A stretch of 40,294 bases of DNA from an uncultured Eubacteriales bacterium (GTDB lineage Bacteria > Bacillota > Clostridia > Oscillospirales > CAG-272). The DNA lies in assembly GCA_934503195.1 (NCBI GenBank), contig CAKSVM010000020.1:1-40294 (forward strand), read 5' to 3'. Below are positions 1 through 6,868 of this stretch, one piece after another. The notes beneath the pieces were generated by a model. It made no database searches. It had not been told where the DNA came from and saw nothing but the letters and a program-made list of their open reading frames with translations. Position 1 is the first letter of the stretch, and each line of letters begins with the position of its first letter. A program made the position numbers and the translations under genes.

Positions 1-231
1 GAAGCCGCCGGAATCCGCGTCTTCCTCGACGAGCGCAACGAGAAGATCGGCTACAAGATCAGATCGGCTCAGCTTGAGAAGACTCCGTATATGCTCGTCA
101 TCGGCGAGAAGGAAATGAACGACGGAACCGTCGCGGTGCGCCACCGCAGCGGAACCGACCTTGGCGCGATGAAGTTCGACGAGTTCCTCGCGAAGGCTCT
201 TGTCGAGATAAACACCAAGGAAAGAAAGTAA
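1..231 (+). CDS. thrS: Threonyl-tRNA synthetase, C-terminal end (partial)
   Basis: The frame is open from the first base and stops at TAA 229-231, followed by a second TAA, so only the last 76 residues are present. The translation runs through DERNEKIGYKIRSAQ, KTPYMLVIGEKE and a final TVAVRHRSG, which is the anticodon-binding domain signature of class II threonyl-tRNA synthetases. The enzyme charges tRNA-Thr in the cytoplasm. The KTPYMLVIGEKE strand and the ending VRHRSGTDLG are typical of ThrS, and this separates it from ProRS and HisRS. The gene start and catalytic core lie outside the window. A strong terminator follows directly. Confidence 0.95.
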   Translation, partial: EAAGIRVFLDERNEKIGYKIRSAQLEKTPYMLVIGEKEMNDGTVAVRHRSGTDLGAMKFDEFLAKALVEINTKERK

Positions 232-262
232 TAACCCGCGAAGGCGAGACACAAAAATTCAG

Positions 263-297
263 ACGCTCCCCGAAATCCCCTTTCGGGGAGCGTTTTC
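263..297 (+). terminator. Rho-independent terminator after thrS
   Basis: A 13-bp perfect stem (ACGCTCCCCGAAA, 263-275, with TTTCGGGGAGCGT, 281-293) with a 5-base loop is followed by TTTTCTC. It closes the thrS transcript. It ends only 17 bases before the next start codon and no clear promoter lies between, so the downstream gene may depend on read-through or on a promoter I do not recognise. Confidence 0.92.
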
Positions 298-313
298 TCG
301 AAAGGAATATCAT

Positions 314-2197
314 ATGAGATGGAATATCACCGCGAACAGACTCGCGATTGAATGGAAGCTTAATGAAAACGAACTCCACACCGACGATATCGAAATGTCG
401 GGCGATAGATGCTCGGTCATTGTGAAATACGGAATGAACGAAAACGGATTCGTTCTCGGATATCATCCGGTTTATCCGACGCTGAGACTCCGCCCGAACG
501 ACACGCACGCGTCGTTCCAGCTAGACGTTCCCGACGAGTTCATGCCGCGTATGCTGGCGGACGGCGAGCCGATTGCCGAAAAGCTTCAGAAGGTCAGAAT
601 AAACGGAACGCTTGAACTCTACTGCTCAGCTCCCGGACTTGAAATCACGCACATCTGCTACCCTTCGCCGAAGTCGCGCGCCGCTCACGAAAAGGTCACG
701 ATAAAGAATGTCGGCAATCGGACGATCGAACTCACTCCGACAACGCTTGGCGGGCGGATAACCCACGTTCTGGGGCCGATGGGAATAAACATAGCCGAGG
801 TCATCACCGATGTCACGGACAAGACGCTTGAAGCGGGCGAGAGCTGCGCATACTATATCTCGGTCTGCGGCCGCAGAACCGACGAGACTTCCGATCCGAC
901 CCCGGCGGCCGATCTCTCGGGAAGACGCAGAAGGGCGGTCGAACTCATGAGTCCCATGAGGCTTGACACCGGCGACGAGATAATCGACACGATGTTCGCC
1001 TTCGCGAAGCTGCACGCCGGGGAGTCGGTCTTTGACACAAAATTCGGTCCGATTCACAGCCCGGGCGGAAAATCCTATTACGCCGCAACATGGTGCAACG
1101 ATCAGGTCGAGTACGCGGGACCGTATTTTGCCTACACGGGCGACGAGCGGCTTCTTGAGGCCTCGATGAACGCCTACCGGATGTACATTCCCTTCATGAG
1201 CGAGGATTATGAGCCGATTCCGTCGTCGGTCATCGCGGAGGGGCTTGATTTCTGGAACGGCGCGGGGGATCGCGGAGACGCGGCGATGTACCTTTACGGC
1301 GCGAGCAGATTCGTCATGACTGCCGGAAGAGCAGACTGGGCGAAGGAGCTTCTCCCGGCGATCGAGTGGTGCGCCGAGTACTGCCGCAGAAAGATAAACG
1401 AAAACGGAGTCATTTCTTCTGACAGCGACGAGCTTGAAAACCGCTTCCCGAGCGGAAACGCGAATCTCTGCACGTCGACGCTCGCCTATGACGGATACCG
1501 TTCAGCGGCGATGCTCGAACGCGAGATCGGCTCTGAGGAGCTGGCCGACGAATATGAGAGTCTGGCGGCCGGGCTTAAGGCCTCAATCGGAAGATTCTTC
1601 GGCGTCAGGCTTCATGGATACGATTGCTACAGATACTATGAGGAGTGCGAAAAGCTCAGGTCGTGGATCTGTATGCCGCTCTGTGTCGGAATCTTTGACC
1701 GCGCGGAGGGAACGGTCGGCGCGCTCTGCTCTGAAGAACTCATGAAGCCGGACGGAATGCTGACCGAGGAGGGAAGCACGACGATCTGGGATCGTTCGAC
1801 GTTATACAGTCTCCGCGGAATCTTCGCGGCGGGGAAGACCGAGAAGGCGTATGAATTGCTCGAAAGATTCAGCGCGAACCGGCTTTTAGGTGAGCGCGTG
1901 CCGTATTCGGTCGAGGCGTATCCCGAAGGCGGAAGACGTCATCTTTCGGGCGAGTCCGCGCTCTACTGCAAGGTCATTCTCGAAGGACTTCTCGATATGC
2001 GTCCGCTCGGACTCGGAAAATTCAGTCTGAAGCCGACGCTTCCCGGAAAGTTGGATCATCTGTATCTTCGCGGGATTGAGGGAAGCGGCGCGGTATTTGA
2101 CGTTCTCCTTGACAGAGAGGGCTTCAAAGTCGTTCGCGGCGACGGCGAGGTGCTTGCGAAGGGCAAAAACGGCGAATATGTCGAGGTGGAGGTCTGA
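314..2197 (+). CDS. Six-hairpin (alpha/alpha)6-barrel glycosidase-like protein
   Basis: The 627-residue protein has no signal peptide, so it should act in the cytoplasm. An N-terminal beta-rich domain (about 1-210) is followed by an alpha-helical toroid (about 220-540) and a short beta C-terminal domain. This order is that of the six-hairpin glycosidase superfamily (GH63, GH78, GH95 and relatives). Acidic and aromatic motifs fit a sugar-binding cleft: YYAATWCNDQVEYAGPYFAYTGD near 255, EGLDFWNGAGDRGDAA near 320 and EEGSTTIWDRSTLYSLRG near 493. The C-terminal GESALYCKVILEGLLD segment resembles the end of rhamnosidase-type enzymes. The start has AAAGGA eight bases upstream. The exact family and substrate cannot be assigned from sequence alone. 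A sugar phosphorylase or GH127-like role is a less likely alternative. Confidence 0.72.
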   Translation: MRWNITANRLAIEWKLNENELHTDDIEMSGDRCSVIVKYGMNENGFVLGYHPVYPTLRLRPNDTHASFQLDVPDEFMPRMLADGEPIAEKLQKVRINGTLELYCSAPGLEITHICYPSPKSRAAHEKVTIKNVGNRTIELTPTTLGGRITHVLGPMGINIAEVITDVTDKTLEAGESCAYYISVCGRRTDETSDPTPAADLSGRRRRAVELMSPMRLDTGDEIIDTMFAFAKLHAGESVFDTKFGPIHSPGGKSYYAATWCNDQVEYAGPYFAYTGDERLLEASMNAYRMYIPFMSEDYEPIPSSVIAEGLDFWNGAGDRGDAAMYLYGASRFVMTAGRADWAKELLPAIEWCAEYCRRKINENGVISSDSDELENRFPSGNANLCTSTLAYDGYRSAAMLEREIGSEELADEYESLAAGLKASIGRFFGVRLHGYDCYRYYEECEKLRSWICMPLCVGIFDRAEGTVGALCSEELMKPDGMLTEEGSTTIWDRSTLYSLRGIFAAGKTEKAYELLERFSANRLLGERVPYSVEAYPEGGRRHLSGESALYCKVILEGLLDMRPLGLGKFSLKPTLPGKLDHLYLRGIEGSGAVFDVLLDREGFKVVRGDGEVLAKGKNGEYVEVEV

Positions 2198-2235
2198 CAG
2201 ACTGGCCGACGGATTTTTGCGGTGATTCTTATGGA

Positions 2236-2267
2236 AAAGGGGCTGTCGCTTTCGCGGCAGCCCCTTT
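2236..2267. terminator. Bidirectional terminator between convergent genes
   Basis: AAAGGGGCTG and CAGCCCCTTT form a stem around a GC-rich loop. On the minus strand the hairpin is followed by TTTTCC, and on the plus strand by TTTG. It lies between the convergent glycosidase gene and the solute-binding protein gene and can serve both. Confidence 0.8.
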
Positions 2268-2326
2268 GTCGGCTTCTGTTACATTAAAAATCTATAAACT
2301 CTCCGGTACGGCGGTCAACCCTTTTT

Positions 2327-3769
2327 TCATTCAGCCATCCAGCTGGCCGTGAATTCCTCGATCGCCTTGTCAGCCGCTGACTGCTTCGAGGCGAGCCCCG
2401 ACGCGAGTGCCGCGCCCTTGTAAACCGCGTCGCTGAGTGCTGAATTCGTGCCGCCGAAGTTGCAGATCGCGCCGAAATCGATGTAGAGTCCGGCGTAGAT
2501 GATGTCTATCATGTTGGTCGACCGCTCGTCGCGCGCCAGCTTTGTCTTAAGCAGATTGTCATAGACCGCCGGACGGACGTTGACATATGCGTCATAGCAG
2601 AGAGCCTCGGCGAAGAATCCGACCTCGTCAACATTCGTGTTGTCGGGAATCGCCATGAAGCAGGAACTCCATCCGTTTACGAGATTGCGGTAGGTGTCCT
2701 GATTCTCGTCATACTTCGGGAACGGGAGAATGATGTAATCACTCTCCATCGAGCGCAGATTGTTCTTGACGTCGCCCATGTAGGTCTGCGTGAATATCGC
2801 GCGGTCCTCCTTGAAGGTGTGGACGATATAATCGCTACGGTCGTCCATCGACTCGTGCGGGACGAGCTGCGCGACCTTGTCGATCACCTCGATCACGCGG
2901 TCGTTCATCAGGTTCATCGAGAGCTTGTCGCCGTCGGCTTTCGTGATGTTGATTCCGCAGCCGACCAGGAATGAGTTCGTCGAGAGCATATAGCCGGTGC
3001 TGTCGCCTATGTAGCCGAAGAAATCGTTCAGCGTGTGGAGTTTGTTGTCGCCGTCAAGGTCGTTGTTGAATTTTGAGTAGCCAAGCATTTCGTCGATTGT
3101 CCACTTGCCGTCGCTTACGAGTTCGTAGATATCAACTTCGGGCGTGTACTGCTCAAGAAGCTTGAGGTTAGCGACAAGTATCGAAGGCGAGGTGTACATA
3201 TCGGCGAGAATGTCACCCGCGGCGAAGAAGGCGCGTCCGCCGAGCGTCAGGTTCTGGTTTATAAGCTGGCTCCACCACGGCTTGTCGAACGAGAGATATT
3301 CAATGCTGTTGAGGTCGGTGAGCATACTCTGAGCCATCAGAGAGCGCAGCGTTCCTGAATCCGAGACTGTTGACGAAATTATATCGCAGTAGTAGTCGCC
3401 CGCGAGGTAATTCCGCGCCAATGCCTCACAGCCCGATCTGCCGTTTTCGGTGAGAAGATATTCGATGGTACAATTGTAGCGTTCAGAAATGCGGATGTCG
3501 CGCGCGTACACCGCGTCGTTTAGAACATCGCCTTGGCGATCGTCGCGCGGGCGGTTCATCGTGTTCTGCGGGTAGTCGTGCGCGTCGAGAATCAGGAACT
3601 TCCGTTTGCCGAAATCCCTCGCGCCGAGTTCATCGAGTCGGTCGGTCTGAGCCGATTCGGCCGTCGTTTCGTCCGAACCGGACGGCACAGTGGTTTCGTC
3701 TCCGGTCTCTGATCCGCAAGACGCAAGAAGCATGGCGGCGAGTAGTAAAAGTGAGATGAGTTTTTTCAT
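2327..3769 (-). CDS. Extracellular solute-binding lipoprotein (paralogue 1)
   Basis: The protein starts MKKLISLLLLAAMLLASC, a type II signal peptide with lipobox LASC and lipidated Cys18, followed by a Ser/Thr/Glu-rich linker. The mature domain has the fold pattern of ABC-transporter sugar-binding proteins: DDAVYARDIRISERY, LTDLNSIEYLSFDKPWW, DGKWTIDEML, LRSMESDYIILPFPKYDENQ. It matches, block by block, the proteins at 29462 and 34492. I choose ATG at 3767-3769 over the in-frame GTG at 3776-3778 because the AAAGG site abuts that GTG and is correctly spaced only for the ATG. No permease or ATPase gene is nearby, so it must share a transporter encoded elsewhere or act as a sensor. An AraC gene is divergent, and its product is the likely regulator. 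Confidence 0.88.
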   Translation of the reverse strand: MKKLISLLLLAAMLLASCGSETGDETTVPSGSDETTAESAQTDRLDELGARDFGKRKFLILDAHDYPQNTMNRPRDDRQGDVLNDAVYARDIRISERYNCTIEYLLTENGRSGCEALARNYLAGDYYCDIISSTVSDSGTLRSLMAQSMLTDLNSIEYLSFDKPWWSQLINQNLTLGGRAFFAAGDILADMYTSPSILVANLKLLEQYTPEVDIYELVSDGKWTIDEMLGYSKFNNDLDGDNKLHTLNDFFGYIGDSTGYMLSTNSFLVGCGINITKADGDKLSMNLMNDRVIEVIDKVAQLVPHESMDDRSDYIVHTFKEDRAIFTQTYMGDVKNNLRSMESDYIILPFPKYDENQDTYRNLVNGWSSCFMAIPDNTNVDEVGFFAEALCYDAYVNVRPAVYDNLLKTKLARDERSTNMIDIIYAGLYIDFGAICNFGGTNSALSDAVYKGAALASGLASKQSAADKAIEEFTASWMAE

Positions 3770-3801
3770 GGAATTCACCCTTTCATGAATATTATGTTAC
3801 C

Positions 3802-3829
3802 ATTATATCACATGATTGAGGGTTTTCAA
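3802..3829 (-). promoter_or_regulatory. Promoter of solute-binding lipoprotein gene
   Basis: On the minus strand TTGAAA (3824-3829) and TATAAT (3802-3807) are 16 bp apart, with TG just upstream of the -10 (extended -10). The predicted start of transcription lies about 25 bases before the gene. The region up to 3872 separates two divergent promoters and is the likely AraC operator region. Confidence 0.8.
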
Positions 3830-3872
3830 ATGAATTCTCTCAGAAAAGCTTGTACAAAACTCAGATTTTTTC

Positions 3873-3901
3873 TTGACAGCCGCGCCGCTGTGTGGTATAA
3901 T
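3873..3901 (+). promoter_or_regulatory. Promoter of AraC regulator gene
   Basis: TTGACA (3873-3878) and TATAAT (3896-3901) are separated by 17 bp, with a TGG extension before the -10. The expected start of transcription (near 3908) falls at the GGAGG site, giving a leader of only about 14 bases. Confidence 0.85.
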
Positions 3902-3921
3902 CACTGTGGAGGTGATGGGCT

Positions 3922-4815
3922 TTGTATGATGTGGCGTATGAACAGGGATTCGGATCTGTGTCTGTCTGGACAAACAGATTTGTTTTTGACTTCGACAAGA
4001 ATTCTTTCCCGGACTTTATCTGGAAGCAGAAAAAAGCGGTTTTGAGCTGTAATCCCTTCATGATACACAATCACGATCTTCCCGAGTTCATCTATGTCTT
4101 CGAGGGCGAGTTCGACGCGCGGATAAACGGCAGTCAGCACAGGCTCGCCGCTGGCGATTTCCTCGCGATAAATCCGTGGGAGCTGCACAGCGGGCATTTT
4201 GTCCCGGGCTGCCGGCGGCTCGATTACCGCTACATGATCTTCTCTCCGACGATTTTTTCGGGCTGTAAGAACGTCACCGACGAGTTCACGAAGATCCGGC
4301 AGGGCGCAAGGCGGTTCAAGCAGGTTACCGACCGTGAGAAGGCCATGAGACTCGGCGGAATGATGGAGGAGATAAGCGGTTTTCTGAAGCTGGGCGGGAT
4401 CGACGGCGATCTGGCGGTCGGCGGGAAGCTGTTCGGATTCGTCAGGCTTCTGCTCGGCGAAGGCACGGAGGAGAGCCGCGCGTCAGAGCGGCGGAGTGTC
4501 GATTTCATCCAGAACGTCGGACTGTATGTCGAGGAAAACCTTGCCAGCGAGCTTTCGACAACGTCTATCAGCGACGCGCTCGGCTACAACCGGAATTATT
4601 TCTGTTCGCTGTTCAAACAGAATTTCGGCATGAACTTTTCGTCGTATGTCTGCGAGTACCGCATAAAGCACGCCGCCGAGAAATTCAAAGGCACGGACAC
4701 GCCGCTTTCGGTGATAGCCGGGGACGTCGGCTTCACCGACTACTGCTATTTCTCGCGCTGTTTTTCGAGGATAATGGGCGTCGCGCCGTCGAAGTTCTTC
4801 GGCGAACCGGATTGA
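3922..4815 (+). CDS. AraC-family regulator with N-terminal cupin
   Basis: This 297-residue protein has an N-terminal cupin-type sensor domain (about 25-130, with HNHDLPEFIYVFEGEFDARING and the AAGDFLAINPWELHSG strand). Its C-terminal AraC DNA-binding domain (about 200-295) has two helix-turn-helix units and the family signature AGDVGFTDYCYFSRCFSR. The start is TTG at 3922: it sits nine bases after GGAGG, and no better-placed ATG exists in the frame. The gene is divergent from a sugar-binding lipoprotein gene with back-to-back promoters, so a sugar-responsive activator of that gene is the simplest reading. The ligand is unknown. Confidence 0.92.
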   Translation: MYDVAYEQGFGSVSVWTNRFVFDFDKNSFPDFIWKQKKAVLSCNPFMIHNHDLPEFIYVFEGEFDARINGSQHRLAAGDFLAINPWELHSGHFVPGCRRLDYRYMIFSPTIFSGCKNVTDEFTKIRQGARRFKQVTDREKAMRLGGMMEEISGFLKLGGIDGDLAVGGKLFGFVRLLLGEGTEESRASERRSVDFIQNVGLYVEENLASELSTTSISDALGYNRNYFCSLFKQNFGMNFSSYVCEYRIKHAAEKFKGTDTPLSVIAGDVGFTDYCYFSRCFSRIMGVAPSKFFGEPD

Positions 4816-4847
4816 AATCGGAACGTCTGCGAAAGCGGCGGATGTGT

Positions 4848-4862
4848 GAAGTTTATTTCGGC
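4848..4862. repeat. Target-site duplication, left copy
   Basis: The 15-bp sequence GAAGTTTATTTCGGC occurs exactly here and at 6753-6767, directly outside the two inverted ends of the insertion sequence. It marks the original insertion site. Confidence 0.88.
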
Positions 4863-4885
4863 GTAAATTCACAAAGTAAATGCAA
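4863..4885. repeat. IS left inverted repeat
   Basis: It pairs with 6730-6752 on the opposite strand with 22 of 23 positions identical. Its last part, from 4875 to 4889, is repeated inverted at 5047-5061. Confidence 0.85.
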
Positions 4886-4968
4886 CCGCCATTTAGCGCA
4901 TAAAAAAAGTCAGTCATGAAGCGGCTTTACAAGCTCAAAACGACCCTCCAAGAGCAGTATGCTTTTCC

Positions 4969-4995
4969 AAAGTCCCCATACCACGGGGACTTTTT
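4969..4995. terminator. Hairpin terminator inside IS left end
   Basis: AAAGTCCCC (4969-4977) and GGGGACTTT (4985-4993) form a 9-bp stem with a 7-base loop. On the plus strand it is followed by further T residues. It can stop transcription coming from the AraC gene and so protect the element from read-through. On the minus strand the following run is poorer in T. Confidence 0.7.
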
Positions 4996-5427
4996 CGCTG
5001 TGCAGGTACAGTCATCTCCTTGAATTTCTCATAGTAAACGCAAATAGCGGTTGCATTTACTCCGAGAAAAGTTTTCTCAGTAAAGAGGACGACTGTATGA
5101 CCTCCTCCGGCGGTATCTTATGAATCCCTATCGCCGCCGCTAACTCCTCTGAATACGTAAAGCAGAACATCTCATACGCGCTCTTTCCGTTGAATTGCGC
5201 CCTTTTCACCGAGTTGACGTGCGAAAAGATCACATTTACCATATCCTGAGTGAAATCATCAAACGACGTCCCTGCTTTGACTATGTCGCGGAAAAGCGTA
5301 TGATTTTTTTCGATCTCAGGCTTCTGATACGGTGAATACGGATCGCAGAAGAACATCTTCGTCTCCGGAACCCCATCAGGTGTGTTCTCGAATGTCGAAA
5401 CCGCGCGGAATTCTCCGCCATTGTCAG

Positions 5428-5607
5428 TTAAGGCAATACCGCATAATTCTAAGCGCGTAGATGCGCCAGCGGATTTTTCGTCAGACTAAACAAAAATTCG
5501 CAGGCGTGGTAGGTCCCACGTCAAGAATTTTTGTGACGTATGACGGAAAAGGCGCAAGCAGATGCGTGCTTAAGGCGTCAGCCGCGAATTGTGCGGTATT
5601 GCCTTAA
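5428..5607. mobile_element. MITE-like non-coding element, copy 1 (180 bp)
   Basis: The element begins TTAAGGCAATACCGCATAAT and ends with the inverted form, AATTGTGCGG then TATTGCCTTAA, giving 22-bp terminal inverted repeats with one mismatch. It has no ORF. Inside is a hairpin-rich core: AAAAATTC and GAATTTTT enclose CGTGG and CCCACG. The transposase frame reads through cleanly if the element and one TTAA are removed, so TTAA (or the central TA) is the duplicated target. It is nearly identical to the copy at 6086 over its right 125 bp. Confidence 0.88.
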
Positions 5608-6085
5608 GATGGCCGGAATAATCTCTCCGAAGGAGAACCCATTTCCGAGCAGCCTTTTCTTGAATTCGAGTATCTTTGCTGACGCCTCAGCAGAAGTCTT
5701 GTTCTCAAGAAGCGGACCGATCATGAAGTCGCTGCTCAGAAAATGGATAGTCATAATGACCTTTCCGCCGATACGTCCGATCACCGTATCGAGCTGTATC
5801 TCCGGAAGACCCGGGTTTTCCGCTGTATAGTCAATATAGTCAGAAAACATAAGTCCGGCTTTCACTTCGGGAGGAATACGATCTTCATGTCTGCGCCTTC
5901 GTGACTTGAATTTGACCATGCGAGGAAGGTCAATCGGCGCGACGCTGTAATAGCCTTTCTTTATGTGGCGGTAAACAGTCGAGATGGATACCGGAAGATG
6001 GTAGGTCTGGGTTATGTGGTAGATATGCTGACCAGAGCGGACAACACCGGAGACTATGCGATCGAGTTCGTCGAAGCTGCTCTTT

Positions 6086-6285
6086 TTAAGGCAATACCGC
6101 ATAATTCTAAGCGCGTAGGATGCGCACGACTTGCTCCGCAAGTCGTCAGATTATTTCGTCAGACTAAACAAAAATTCGCAGGCGTGGTAGGTCCCACGTC
6201 AAGAATTTTTGTGACGTATGACGGAAAAGACGCAAGCAGATGCGTGCTTAAGGCGTCAGCCGCGAATTGTGCGGTATTGCCTTAA
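6086..6285. mobile_element. MITE-like non-coding element, copy 2 (200 bp)
   Basis: It has the same ends and orientation as copy 1 and again TTAA at both borders, restoring the transposase frame when removed. It differs in the left arm, where a hairpin (ACGACTTGC, TCC, GCAAGTCGT) adds about 20 bp. From the shared TCAGACTAAACAAAAATTCG segment to the right end the two copies differ at one position, so both insertions look recent. Confidence 0.88.
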
Positions 6286-6729
6286 GCGGGATGCCGCTGC
6301 GTGAGTCTTTCAGGAGAGCTTCGTATTCCTCCTGAGCCCGGCGGGCTATATAGACGTGACGGGTGAGGTTGCAGCTTGAACGGCTCTTTTCGGGCAGCCG
6401 TTGCAAACGAACGGCGGGGCGGCTGACTGCGGACAAACAGCCTCCGGCTGTTTGGTGAAGCTGTTGGTTTCCTTGTAGGTGTGGCGTTTGATCTCCCGGG
6501 AGATGGTTGATGGGCTTTTGCCGAGGGCGCGGGCGATCTCCCTGAAGCTCAGTCCCTTGGCGAGATATTCGGCGATGCCGATACGGTCGTTGAGCGTCAG
6601 GTGCTTGTTCTTTCCGGAATCATTATTCTTCTTTGCTTGCATTTGTCTGCTTCTCCTTTGGTGGATTTCTCAGACTAAATGCTACCACAAATTCTTTGCC
6701 AGACTTAATGCAATAGGTTAATGCTATTC

Positions 6730-6752
6730 TTGCATTTACTTTGCGAATTTAC
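6730..6752. repeat. IS right inverted repeat
   Basis: It reads TTGCATTTACTTTGCGAATT and then TAC, the reverse complement of the left end with one mismatch. The transposase promoter should lie just inside it, but I do not see a convincing -35/-10 pair. Confidence 0.85.
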
Positions 6753-6767
6753 GAAGTTTATTTCGGC
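6753..6767. repeat. Target-site duplication, right copy
   Basis: It is identical to 4848-4862. It ends 33 bp before the -35 box of the following operon, so the element lies directly upstream of that promoter and its AT-rich upstream stretch. Confidence 0.88.
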
Positions 6768-6800
6768 TTTTTCGTACACAAAAATTAAAAATAAAAACGC

Positions 6801-6829
6801 TTGACAAGCAGACGACAATATGGTAAAAT
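6801..6829 (+). promoter_or_regulatory. Promoter of TerB-N/BrxD/helicase operon
   Basis: TTGACA (6801-6806) and TAAAAT (6824-6829) are 17 bp apart, with TGG before the -10. The preceding 25 bases are A-rich and could act as an UP element. No operator-like palindrome is evident, so expression looks constitutive. Confidence 0.85.
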
Positions 6830-6868
6830 AATATGATATGATATTTCGTCTGAAAGGGGAAATCAAAA

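Larger units (their letters stand above)
5057..6642 (-). pseudogene. IS30-family transposase, frameshifted and twice interrupted
   Basis: The four pieces assemble into one IS30-type transposase of about 400 residues. From 6642 the N-terminal helix-turn-helix is clear (LTLNDRIGIAEYLAKGLSFREIARALGKS, then SPSTISREIKRHTY), preceded by AAGGAG nine bases upstream. Near 6385-6395, just after PFVCNGCPK, the frame shifts by one to continue as RSSCNLTRHVYIARRAQEEY. The element at 6086-6285 then splits SGIPL from KKSSFDELDRIV, and the one at 5428-5607 splits GEIIPAIL from the DDE motif LTDNGGEF. The first catalytic Asp is in IQLDTVIG, the second in LTDNGG, and the Glu is in QKPEIEKNH. Removing both inserts with one TTAA kept restores the frame at both junctions. 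It cannot make active transposase as it stands. Confidence 0.93.
4863..6752 (-). mobile_element. Degenerate IS30-family insertion sequence, interrupted by two smaller elements
   Basis: The ends are 23-bp inverted repeats with one mismatch (GTAAATTCRCAAAGTAAATG plus CAA; 4863-4885 and 6730-6752), flanked by a 15-bp direct repeat. Inside lies one transposase gene on the minus strand, now broken. Total length is 1890 bp; without the two inserted elements it would be about 1518 bp. The left end carries a second, inverted copy of its AGTAAATGCAACCGC segment at 5047-5061, overlapping the transposase stop codon. Subterminal repeats CAGACTAAATGC (6671-6682) and CAGACTTAATGC (6700-6711) lie in the right end and may be transposase or promoter sites. 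The 194 bp between the left end and the transposase stop holds no gene, only a hairpin. Confidence 0.88.

Noticed and set aside
5428..6285. A CRISPR-like pair of repeats
   Set aside because: There are only two copies, 180-200 bp long, with terminal inverted repeats and insertion borders, so they are mobile elements.
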